Positions 10,740 to 20,365 of a DNA stretch of 64,000 nt are shown piece by piece. Source of the DNA: Streptomyces alboflavus (GTDB lineage Bacteria; Actinomycetota; Actinomycetes; Streptomycetales; Streptomycetaceae); assembly GCF_000716675.1 (NCBI RefSeq), contig NZ_JNXT01000041.1, positions 13,909-77,908 on the forward strand, given 5' to 3'. Made by a program: the position numbers and the translations under genes. The notes beneath the pieces were generated by a model. The model searched no databases and was not told the DNA's origin. It saw nothing but the letters and a program-made list of their open reading frames with translations. The first letter of the stretch is position 1. Every line of letters begins with the position of its first letter.

Positions 10740-11720
10740 TCAGCCGGCCGCCACCGTGGCGTGGTGGTGCGTGTACGCCCAGCGTGCCGCCTGCGTGGCC
10801 AGGTCCACCATCTCGATGGGCGCCGTGGCCTCGCCGAGGTGGTGGTACTCGATGAACGTCAGCATGACGACCCGCTCCGGCGCACCCAGGTGCGGGTGGA
10901 ATCCGCCGGCGAGGATGTCCGCCGCGGCCTCGTACGCGCCGAGCCCCCGCCCGTGCCGCTCCCTGATCTCCCCTTCCAGGTCGCGCAGATAGCCGATGTA
11001 CGCGCGCACCCCGTCGGGCCCGATGACCCTGCCGTGGCCGGGCACGATGTGCTCGGCGTCGAGCGCGAGCACCGCCTCGGCGGCCCGGACGACCTCGGCG
11101 AGCGGCCCCTCCCAGTGCACGGGGTGGTCGCCCTCGAAGATGACGTCGCCCGCCATCACGACGCCCTGCCCCGGCAGATGCGCCACCAGGTCCCCGGCCG
11201 TGTGCGCGGGCCCCACTTCGAGCAGGCGCACCTCGATGTCCCCGACCTGGAAGTCGTACGAGCCGTTGAAGGTGACGGTGGGCGGGACCACGGTGATGCC
11301 GGTGTAGTCGTACGCCCCGAAGCGTTCGCGCGCGTACCAGCCGAGCGGGTTGGCCGGATCGCTCGCGTGCACCAGGTACTGCATCTGCTGCGGGGAGATC
11401 TCGCGGCAGTGGCGCTCCAGGCTCGCCTGGGAGCTGATGATCTCGGCGCCGGGGAAGAAGGCGTTGCCGAAGCAGTGGTCGCCGTTCGCGTGGGTGTTGA
11501 CGATCGTGCGGACCGGGGTGCCTGCGGGCAGGGTGCGGTCGGCGGCGGCGATGAGCGCGCGGGTCATGCGCTCGTCGTAGGGGGTGTCGATGAGCGCGGT
11601 GTCGTCGCCCGAGGTGATGAGCAGGCAGTTGGCGAGGCCCCAGGAGCCCGCGGCGCCGCGCGGCGCCCAGAGGTAAAGGCCGTCGCCGCTCAGGGCGGTG
11701 AGGTCCACAGGAAGGTCCAT
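10740..11720 (-). CDS. MBL-fold metallo-hydrolase
   Basis: A 326-residue metallo-beta-lactamase-fold enzyme. Metal ligands are visible: H-A-N-G-D-H in VNTHANGDHCFGN, the histidine in VGPAHTAGD, the aspartate in VMAGDVIFEGDHP and the histidine in VPGHG. This arrangement (HxxxDH instead of HxHxDH) is common in MBL-fold hydrolases annotated as cyclase-like or quorum-quencher-like; substrate cannot be assigned. The ATG at 11720 places the fold at the expected distance; a GTG at 11771 would add 17 residues. The C-terminal 60 residues include FIEYHHLGEATAP. It lies in the middle of the LuxR-paralogue cluster, on the opposite strand. Confidence 0.85.
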   Translation of the reverse strand: MDLPVDLTALSGDGLYLWAPRGAAGSWGLANCLLITSGDDTALIDTPYDERMTRALIAAADRTLPAGTPVRTIVNTHANGDHCFGNAFFPGAEIISSQASLERHCREISPQQMQYLVHASDPANPLGWYARERFGAYDYTGITVVPPTVTFNGSYDFQVGDIEVRLLEVGPAHTAGDLVAHLPGQGVVMAGDVIFEGDHPVHWEGPLAEVVRAAEAVLALDAEHIVPGHGRVIGPDGVRAYIGYLRDLEGEIRERHGRGLGAYEAAADILAGGFHPHLGAPERVVMLTFIEYHHLGEATAPIEMVDLATQAARWAYTHHHATVAAG

Positions 11721-12016
11721 GGACGTATTTTCGTCGGGAGTCGGGGGTTCCCCGGCTGTGGGGATGGCCACAGTGGCGCCACCGAGTATCGTTGAATCTT
11801 GAATAATTGGATTCGCATCGCAGGGGATAAACCCGCCATTGATATCGGTTCTCCCGTTGACAAGGATGGCGAGTCACGAAGGATGACAGCTCACGGAGGA
11901 TGACGGCCCAGGCTCACAACTCGCGGGTGCCCGCCCGAGGGTGACGGCTCGTCGGTGACAGCCGACCTCGGCCGCCGTCATTCGCGCGATCACTGCAATC
12001 CGAGCAGGGGGAGCAT
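11721..12016. other. Intergenic region, divergent promoters
   Basis: About 296 bases between the divergent MBL hydrolase and LuxR-type copy 4. It contains an AT-richer stretch near 11790-11860 that is a plausible promoter region for the minus strand, and repeated GATGAC-like words (for example around 11880-11905). I see no ORF, hairpin or operator that I can support. Confidence 0.4.
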
Positions 12017-13276
12017 GTGCAGGACGTAGCGACGCAGGCAGCCCCCACCGCCCGCGGGGGCCCGCAGGGCACGGCCGGGTTCCGCCTGACCGGACCCGCC
12101 CCGGGCGGGGAGCCCGCCGCCCGCCACCACGTGCCGCACGAGCCCGTGGACGTGTGCGAGGCCGGCCGCGCGCTGTACCTGCGAGCCCTTCAGGAACGCC
12201 GAGTTCCCGCCAAAGCCGCCGCCGCCACCCCCTGCCTCATCGACACCGGGCTCCTCCACCCGGACCCCGACGACGCCACCTGGCTGCGGCCCACCGCGGC
12301 CGCGGTCGCCCTTCCGCGCCTCCTCGACGACATCGAGGGGCGCGTCGCCCGCCAGCGCGGCCGCGCGACCCGGCTCGCCGCCTCCTTCGAGCCGTTCCTG
12401 CGGCTCGGCGCCGACCGGACGTCCGACCTCTCGGCCTCGCCGGTCACCGTGCTCAAGGGCATCCCGCGCATCCGCCTCGCCGTCCGGCAGGCGATGGCCG
12501 AGGCCTCGCAGGAGATCCTCGGCATCCAGCCCGGCGACTCCCGGCCGAGGCTGCTTCCGCACAACGAGCCCTGGCGCCTGGAGGAGTTCGCCGCGCGCGG
12601 CGGGCACATGCGGATGCTCTCGCGGCCGCGTACGGCCGACGACGTGCTGCCGGGGCTGCGGCGGCCCGAGCCGTCCCCGCACGGGCCCTCCGTCGTGGGG
12701 CCCGCCGCGCCAGGACCCTCCCTGCCGGGCTCCTCCCCGCCCGGCCCCGGACAGCCCGGATCCGCCCCGACCGGACCAGGACAGCGCGGTCCCGGCGGGT
12801 CCGGGCCCGCGAGCCGCGCCCGTACGACTCCCGCCCCCTGGGCCCCCGCGCCCGCGAGGGCTGTCGGACGTGAGGTCCGTACGCTCGACGAACTCCCGCC
12901 CTGCCTCCTCGTCTTCGACCGGGACGTCGCGTTCATCCCGGCCGTCGAGGACGGCTCGGTCGCCTTCGAGCTGCGCTCCAGCGCCCTCGTCAGTTATCTC
13001 GCGACGGCCTTCGACATCCTGTGGCGCCTGGCCACACCCCTGTACCGCGAGGACGCCCCGGCCCCGCCCGAGCAGGAGATCAGCGACGTCCAGCGCGCCA
13101 TCGCGCACCTCCTCACCGAGGGCCGCACGGACGCGGAGATCGCCCGGCACCTGGACATGAACGTCCGCACCGTCCGGCTGCACGTGGCCCGGCTCGCCGC
13201 CCTCCTCGGCAGCCGCAGCCGCACCCAACTCGGCTATCTCATCGGCCGCTCGGGCCTGGTCGAGCACCACCGGTAG
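12017..13276 (+). CDS. LuxR-type regulator, paralogue 4, sensor motif lost
   Basis: A 419-residue member of the five-gene family. N-terminal (VCEAGRALYLRALQERR, LIDTGLLHPDPDDATWLRP), LGIQPG and C-terminal HTH blocks (TDAEIARHLDMNVRTVRLHV) are intact, but the MRTLYQHTTRH segment is replaced by MRMLSRPRTADD followed by a low-complexity insertion of about 80 residues rich in Pro, Gly and Ser. The fold probably tolerates the insertion as a surface loop, yet the putative ligand-contact motif is gone. GTG 12017 has GGGGAG only four bases upstream; a GTG at 12131 would remove 38 low-complexity N-terminal residues and may be the true start. Confidence 0.75.
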   Translation: MQDVATQAAPTARGGPQGTAGFRLTGPAPGGEPAARHHVPHEPVDVCEAGRALYLRALQERRVPAKAAAATPCLIDTGLLHPDPDDATWLRPTAAAVALPRLLDDIEGRVARQRGRATRLAASFEPFLRLGADRTSDLSASPVTVLKGIPRIRLAVRQAMAEASQEILGIQPGDSRPRLLPHNEPWRLEEFAARGGHMRMLSRPRTADDVLPGLRRPEPSPHGPSVVGPAAPGPSLPGSSPPGPGQPGSAPTGPGQRGPGGSGPASRARTTPAPWAPAPARAVGREVRTLDELPPCLLVFDRDVAFIPAVEDGSVAFELRSSALVSYLATAFDILWRLATPLYREDAPAPPEQEISDVQRAIAHLLTEGRTDAEIARHLDMNVRTVRLHVARLAALLGSRSRTQLGYLIGRSGLVEHHR

Positions 13277-13429
13277 GCACACCGCGCGCCCGCGCCCACC
13301 CCCGCGCACGGGCCCGCCCCGGCACGCCGTCTCCGCGATCCCGCGCGCCCATGGCCTCATGGAGGTGCTGCCCCCGGCACGCACCGCACCGCCGAGCGCG
13401 GGCAGCCTGATCGGGGAGGGAGTACGACC

Positions 13430-14632
13430 ATGTCCAGCGAGCAGAGACCCGGATCCACGGAGGACCCAGCACCCACGACCGCCCCGCCCGACCCACCCCC
13501 CTCACCCGACCCGAACGCCCCTCACACCCCCCACGACCCCGACACCCTCTGCCCGCCCGGCGCCGCCCTCTACGCCCGGGCCCTGCGCGCGGGCCGCGTC
13601 CACACCCGCGAGGCCGAACCGACCCCGTGCCTCGTCGACTTCGGACTCCTTCACCCCGACATCGACGACATGCAGTGGCTGTTGCCGAGCGAGCCCACGA
13701 GCGCGCTGCTCGGCCTCCTGCGGGGCATCGAGGAGCAGGTCGGGCAGGAGCGGCAGCGCGAGGCGGAGCTGATGGCGGCCCTGGAGCCCCTGCTCACCCG
13801 CGTACCCGCGGCGCCGGACATCCCGACCGACATCCCCGTTCAGCCGGAGAGCCCAACCGGCGCCCCCGCCCGGCCGGGCGGGCCCACCGACACCACACCC
13901 GGGCCAGAAGGCCCCACCGACACCCCGCCCCACCCCGCGCGCCCCGTCAGCCCCGCGCGCCCCACCAGCCCCGCCCTCACCCTCCACACCTCCCTCCCCC
14001 GCATCACCCACGCCATCGACGCGGCCGTGTCCCGGTGTGCGGAGGAGGTCCTGACGATCCAGCCGGGCGGGTTCAGGCCGATCGCGGACCTCGGTGCCGC
14101 GCCGCCGCGCGAGCAGGCGCTGCTGTCCCGGGGCTGTCGGATGCGCACGCTCTACCAGCACACGACCCGGCACGCCTTCCCCGTGATCGCGCACTTCGAG
14201 CGCCTCGACGGCGACGTGGAGGTGCGGACGCTGAGCGAGGTCACCGACCAGCTGGTCGTGTTCGACCGGGCGGTCGCGTTCGTACCGGCGGACCGGGACG
14301 CCACCGGGGCCCTGGAGATCCGCGCGCCCGCCGTCGTCGGCTATCTGGTGGCGCTCTTCGAGCGGCTGTGGCGCCTCGCCACGCCGATGTTCCCGCACCC
14401 GGCGGCGCCGCAGCCCGCCAAGGACGGCGTCACCGCGCGACAGCGGACCATCGCCGAACTCCTCGTCGAGGGCCTGACGGACGCCGAGATCGCCGACCGG
14501 CTCGGCATGAACGTGCGGACCGTACGCGTCCATATCGCGAAGCTCACCGGCACCTTGGGGAGCAGGAACCGCACGCAACTCGGATTCCTCATCAGTCGCT
14601 CAGGAATCCTGCGCCCCGGGCACCCCGCGTGA
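13430..14632 (+). CDS. LuxR-type regulator with PLD-like sensor, paralogue 5
   Basis: A 400-residue paralogue with a good ribosome site (GGGGAGGGAG) before ATG 13430. Sensor and HTH blocks are complete: LCPPGAALYARALRAGR, CLVDFGLLHPDIDDMQWL, LTIQPGG, MRTLYQHTTRHA, VEVRTLSEVTDQLVVFDRAV and TDAEIADRLGMNVRTVRVHI. Between residues about 125 and 180 it has a Pro/Thr/Gly-rich insertion at a different place from copy 4, so the two expansions are independent. It is 153 bases downstream of copy 4 and ends before a strong hairpin at 14849. Confidence 0.8.
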   Translation: MSSEQRPGSTEDPAPTTAPPDPPPSPDPNAPHTPHDPDTLCPPGAALYARALRAGRVHTREAEPTPCLVDFGLLHPDIDDMQWLLPSEPTSALLGLLRGIEEQVGQERQREAELMAALEPLLTRVPAAPDIPTDIPVQPESPTGAPARPGGPTDTTPGPEGPTDTPPHPARPVSPARPTSPALTLHTSLPRITHAIDAAVSRCAEEVLTIQPGGFRPIADLGAAPPREQALLSRGCRMRTLYQHTTRHAFPVIAHFERLDGDVEVRTLSEVTDQLVVFDRAVAFVPADRDATGALEIRAPAVVGYLVALFERLWRLATPMFPHPAAPQPAKDGVTARQRTIAELLVEGLTDAEIADRLGMNVRTVRVHIAKLTGTLGSRNRTQLGFLISRSGILRPGHPA

Positions 14633-14848
14633 ATCACGATCGTCCGGATTTGCCGCTACTTGCCCCCACCTCCGCCCCTTGCACCGCAGCAAGTTGACGG
14701 TAGCGGAGCGTGGGCGAGCCGTTGCATCGTGGTGATGGCGGCAGGGAGCGGCCAGAGCCCGTCTCAGGTACTGGAACCGACCGCTCCCGGCGGCCGAGTG
14801 GCTCTGTCGTGGTCTCCCCCCGCAGAGTCGCGCTTCCCTAAGGGGTTG

Positions 14849-14883
14849 CCCCGGTTCGGCCGCGTCCCGTGGCCGAACCGGGG
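14849..14883. terminator. Hairpin terminator, 13-bp perfect stem
   Basis: CCCCGGTTCGGCC (14849-14861), a 9-base loop, then its exact complement (14871-14883). It lies between the convergent LuxR-type copy 5 and the gene at 14942-15460. The 14633-14848 stretch before it holds nothing recognisable. Confidence 0.8.
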
Positions 14884-14941
14884 CGCTCGCGCTTCGGGGG
14901 GAGTGAGCGCCCCGTCCCGCGGGCGGCCCGGGGTGGGCTGC

Positions 14942-15460
14942 TCAGGCGTGCGCCGCGTGGTCGTCGGCCCACTCCTGCAGCAGTCGCTCCCGCTCACCCC
15001 TGCGGGGCGAACCGCCCTCGTGCGCGCGGCCCCACGCGGCCATCGCGGCCAGCGTGGTCATCAGCGTGGCGGCGCCCTCGGTGAGGCGGGCGAGCAGGGC
15101 GCGCGAGAGGTCGTACTCCTTCTGGGAGTAGCCCACGGCGGCGGCGACGTACGCCGTCAGCTCGATCTCCTCGTCGGCCGTGCCGACGCACACCGTCATC
15201 GTCGGCGCGTCGTCACCGCCGCCCATGCCGACCGTGAGCGCCATGTCGACGACGGCGCCGACCTGCCGCTTCAGGGACCGCACGGGCACGTCCTCGACGG
15301 TGAGCGCCTGGACGTCGTCCCACAGCCACAGGCCGGACTGTCCATGGCCGATACCGGCGATGCCCTCGGGTGTCAGGCGCACCCCGGGGGCGAGCCCGGC
15401 CGGTTTCGATCCCACGTACACATCGCCTTCGGCGATCCAGAACAGCCCCACCATGGCCAT
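14942..15460 (-). CDS. Conserved hypothetical protein next to hspR
   Basis: A 172-residue cytoplasmic protein. ATG 15460 (or the in-frame ATG at 15454) follows GGGGGAG/GGAAG. The N-terminal half looks like a small beta-rich domain (MVGLFWIAEGDVYVGSKPAG, then LWLWDDVQALTVEDVPV), the C-terminal half is helical (YSQKEYDLSRALLARLTEG). I do not recognise a named family, but a gene of this type is regularly seen beside the dnaK operon in Streptomyces. It is transcribed in the same direction as hspR but after a strong hairpin, with a TATAGT box at 15584-15579 that may be its own promoter. Confidence 0.6.
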   Translation of the reverse strand: MAMVGLFWIAEGDVYVGSKPAGLAPGVRLTPEGIAGIGHGQSGLWLWDDVQALTVEDVPVRSLKRQVGAVVDMALTVGMGGGDDAPTMTVCVGTADEEIELTAYVAAAVGYSQKEYDLSRALLARLTEGAATLMTTLAAMAAWGRAHEGGSPRRGERERLLQEWADDHAAHA

Positions 15461-15598
15461 GGTCTTCCAGCTCCCCCTGTGCCGAGCACAGCGCTCGATT
15501 CGATTGCGCGGTCGGGCGAGACGGGCTGGTCAGGGGCGCTCCGCGCCCGGCCCTCGGTCGTCGTTCCTCGCCCCGCCCACTATAAGGAGGCAAGCGAG

Positions 15599-15633
15599 CG
15601 GGCCGGGAGTTCCCCGAGGGAGCTCCCGGCCCG
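15599..15633 (-). terminator. Terminator of the dnaK operon
   Basis: A perfect 11-bp stem (CGGGCCGGGAG with its complement) and 13-base loop starts about 35 bases past the hspR stop. Confidence 0.75.
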
Positions 15634-15666
15634 GACAGAGCGCGGTGCGTGCGCCGGAGCGCGCGG

Positions 15667-16122
15667 TCAGGCCTCCGGCGACCTCTTCGGCCGCCACACC
15701 ACGAGCGCGCTGGTCTGCTGCACGTCCTGGTACGGCACGAGGTCGCGGCGGTACGAGGCGTGCACCGCGGCTTCGCGCTGCTGCATCGCCGCCGCGGCGC
15801 CCTCGACGGCCGCCGACAGCTCGGCCACCCGGGACTGGAGCGCCGTGACCTGGTTCTCCAGCTCGATGATGCGCTTGATGCCCGCCAGGTTGATGCCTTC
15901 CTCCTGCGACAACTGCTGGACGGTGCGCAGCAGTTCGATGTCGCGGGCGGAGTACCTGCGGCCCCGGCCCGCGGTGCGGTCGGGCGAGACCAGGCCCAGG
16001 CGGTCGTACTGCCGCAAGGTCTGCGGATGCAGGCCGGAGAGCTGGGCCGCCACCGAGATGACGTACACCGGGGTCTCGTCCGTCAGTTGATACGGGTTGC
16101 GTCGGCGGCCGTCCCGCTCCAT
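15667..16122 (-). CDS. hspR: MerR-family heat-shock repressor HspR
   Basis: A 151-residue repressor, the normal length for Streptomyces HspR. ATG 16122 gives the N-terminus MERDGRRRNPYQ. Residues 18-85 form the MerR-type winged HTH (PVYVISVAAQLSGLHPQTLR, QYDRLGLVSPDRTAGRGRRY), then a coiled-coil (IIELENQVTALQSRVAEL) and a hydrophobic tail. In Streptomyces HspR binds HAIR sites and needs DnaK as co-repressor, giving feedback control. It is the last gene of dnaK-grpE-dnaJ-hspR, 4 bases after dnaJ. HAIR sites are visible at dnaK and at clpB in this window. Confidence 0.97.
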   Translation of the reverse strand: MERDGRRRNPYQLTDETPVYVISVAAQLSGLHPQTLRQYDRLGLVSPDRTAGRGRRYSARDIELLRTVQQLSQEEGINLAGIKRIIELENQVTALQSRVAELSAAVEGAAAAMQQREAAVHASYRRDLVPYQDVQQTSALVVWRPKRSPEA

Positions 16123-16126
16123 GAGG

Positions 16127-17326
16127 TCACGCTCCCTTCGCGGCCTTGAACAGTTCTGCCCGCGGATCGGTGTCCGCAGTCGCCTTGCGGTAGGCCTCAA
16201 GGGCCTCCTGCGCGGCGGGGGTGAGGGTGGTCGGCACGGCCACCTCCACGGTCACGAGCAGATCGCCCCGGGTGCCGTCCTTGCGGACCGCGCCCTTGCC
16301 GCGGGCGCGCATGGTGCGGCCGTTGGGCGTGCCGGGGGGCAGCTTCAGGGTGACGGGCGGGCCGCCCAGGGTGGGCACCTTGACCTCGCCGCCGAGCGCC
16401 GCTTCCGCGTACGTCACCGGCACGGTCACCGTCAGGTTGTCGCCCTTGCGGCCGAACACCGGGTGGGCGTCCACATGGACGACCACGTACAGGTCGCCGG
16501 CGGGGCCGCCGCGCTCGCCCGGGGCGCCCTTGCCGCGCAGGCGGATGCGCTGGCCGTCGCTGACGCCCGGCGGGACGCGGACCTGCATGGTCCGCGAGGA
16601 CTTGGCGCGGCCGCTGCCGTGGCAGACCTCGCAGGGGTCCTGCGCGATCAGGCCGCGGCCCTTGCAGTCCACGCACGGGTCGGTCAGCGAGAAGCCGCCA
16701 CCGCCGCCGCGCGAGACCTGTCCGGTGCCCACGCACGTCGGGCAGACGCGCGGGGTGCCGTTCTTGTCGCCCGTGCCCGAGCAGGCCTTGCACGGGGCCT
16801 GGGACGACATGCGCAGCGGAACTGTCGCGCCGTCCACGGCCTCCGTGAAGCTCAGCGTGACCTCGGACTCGATGTCCTGGCCGCGGCGCGGCTGCGTACG
16901 CGTGCCCGCGGTCGCGCCGCCGCGGTTGAACAAGCCCCCGAAGACGTCACCGAGGCCGCCCCCGAATCCGCCGGCGCCCGTCTGTCCGCCTCCGCCCGGG
17001 GCGCCGCCTCCGAAGAGGTCGCCCAGGTCGAAGTTGAACGATCCGCCGCCGCCGGGGCCGCCCGGGCCCGGCCTGAATCCTCCGCCGTTGCCGAAGAGCG
17101 CGCGGGCCTCGTCGTACTCCTTGCGCTTCTTGGGGTCGCCGAGGACGTCGTTCGCCTCGGAGATCTCCTTGAAGCGCTCCTCGGCCTTGGCGTTGCCCTT
17201 GTTGGCGTCCGGGTGGTTCTCGCGAGCCAGCTTCCGGTACGCCTTCTTGATCTCGGCTTCGGTGGCGTCCTTGGGGACGCCGAGGACCTTGTAGTAGTCC
17301 TTCTCGATGAAGTCCTTGGTGCTCAT
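16127..17326 (-). CDS. dnaJ: Co-chaperone DnaJ (Hsp40)
   Basis: A 399-residue type I Hsp40 that delivers substrates to DnaK and stimulates its ATPase. J-domain at 1-75 with HPD at residues 38-40; Gly/Phe-rich region about 78-150, longer than in enterobacteria and very glycine-rich; zinc-finger domain with four CxxCxGxG repeats (CKACSGTG, CPTCVGTG, CVDCKGRG, CEVCHGSG); C-terminal substrate-binding beta domains. Part of the dnaK operon, 84 bases after grpE and 4 bases before hspR. Confidence 0.97.
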   Translation of the reverse strand: MSTKDFIEKDYYKVLGVPKDATEAEIKKAYRKLARENHPDANKGNAKAEERFKEISEANDVLGDPKKRKEYDEARALFGNGGGFRPGPGGPGGGGSFNFDLGDLFGGGAPGGGGQTGAGGFGGGLGDVFGGLFNRGGATAGTRTQPRRGQDIESEVTLSFTEAVDGATVPLRMSSQAPCKACSGTGDKNGTPRVCPTCVGTGQVSRGGGGGFSLTDPCVDCKGRGLIAQDPCEVCHGSGRAKSSRTMQVRVPPGVSDGQRIRLRGKGAPGERGGPAGDLYVVVHVDAHPVFGRKGDNLTVTVPVTYAEAALGGEVKVPTLGGPPVTLKLPPGTPNGRTMRARGKGAVRKDGTRGDLLVTVEVAVPTTLTPAAQEALEAYRKATADTDPRAELFKAAKGA

Positions 17327-17410
17327 CCCCGACGTCCCTCCTTCCCTGTCATCCGGCGGGCCCCGGCGCCGAGGTCGCCCTCGGCGCCGAAGCCGCCGTC
17401 CGTGTCGGCG

Positions 17411-18138
17411 TCAGCCCTCGTCCGGGCCACCGCTCTCCTTGCCCTTGGCGTCCGCGGTGTCCGCGGCGCCGTCGGCCTTGCTCTCCGCGTCCGCGGGCGC
17501 GCTGTCGTCGCCCTCGGCGCCGGACTCCGCCTTGACCGTCTGCGCGCCGGGCTGAGGCTCGGCCACCGCCACGCGCGCGGGGCGCACGATCCGCTCGCCG
17601 ATGCGATACCCCGGCTGGAGAATCGCGACGCACGTCGTCTCGGTGACGTCCGGTGCGTAGCTGTGCATCAGCGCTTCGTGGATCGTCGGGTCGAAGGGCT
17701 CGCCCTCCTTGCCGAACTGCTGCAGACCCATCTTGGCGACGACGGTCTCCAGCGCCTCGGCGACGGACTTGAAGCCGCCGACCAGTTCGCCGTGTTCCCT
17801 CGCGCGGCCGACGTCGTCGAGCGTCGGGAGCAGTTCCGTCAGGAGGTTCGCCGCGGCGATCTCCTTGACCGTCACCTTGTCCCGCTCCACCCGGCGGCGG
17901 TAGTTCTGATACTCGGCCTGCAGCCGCTGGAGATCCGCGGTGCGCTCGGTGAGCGCGGTGCGGACCTGGTCCAGCTGGGCGGTCAGGCCCACGATCTGGC
18001 TTGCGTCCCCGGCCGGGGCCGCCGGGCCCTCCTCGGTGGAGGGCCCGTCGGCCTGCGGCGCCTTCTCTTCAGGGGTGGCGCCGGAGGGGACGTCGGGCTG
18101 CTCGGCGTTCTCGCCGAAGCCCGGGGTCTCCTCCGTCA

Positions 18139-18139
<1 letters not shown>
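17411..18139 (-). CDS. grpE: Nucleotide-exchange factor GrpE
   Basis: A 242-residue GrpE that releases ADP from DnaK. N-terminal ~55 residues are acidic and Pro/Ala-rich, then a long coiled-coil (DLQRLQAEYQNYRRRVERD) and the beta-sheet wing (YAPDVTETTCVAILQPGYRI). The C-terminal ~35 residues are an Ala/Asp/Glu-rich tail that is longer than in E. coli but usual for streptomycetes. Its ATG overlaps the dnaK stop (TGATG), so translation is coupled. Confidence 0.96.
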
Positions 18140-20104
<1,965 letters not shown>

Positions 20105-20147
20105 TCTTATCTCGCCCTTACACGCAACCCCAGGGGGCACCATCTGA

Positions 20148-20190
20148 GCCCGTCCGGCGATTGAGGACGAGCGCGGAGCGCGATCAGGGG
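20148..20190. repeat. Streptomyces interspersed GTCCGGCGATTGAGGAC element
   Basis: GCCCGTCCGGCGATTGAGGA followed by CGAGCGCGGAGCGCGATC. I recognise this as a short interspersed palindromic-type word found in many Streptomyces intergenic regions. It sits between the divergent dnaK promoter and the Fe-S oxidoreductase gene; the remaining bases to 20365 hold the promoter of the latter (for example AT-rich 20270-20335). Confidence 0.6.
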
Positions 20191-20365
20191 CCACCCCGGG
20201 GCGCGGCGCCCTGTTGCCGCACAGAGCGGACGCCATAGCGACGCAGATCACCGCCCCGCTGGCTACAGTGCGACTGAGTAAGTGGGTAGTCTCAGACGGA
20301 CTGCATAAGTTACCGCTTAGTAATACGTTGGATTGCCCACCCTCGCAGGCCCGAGGAGCCCCGAA

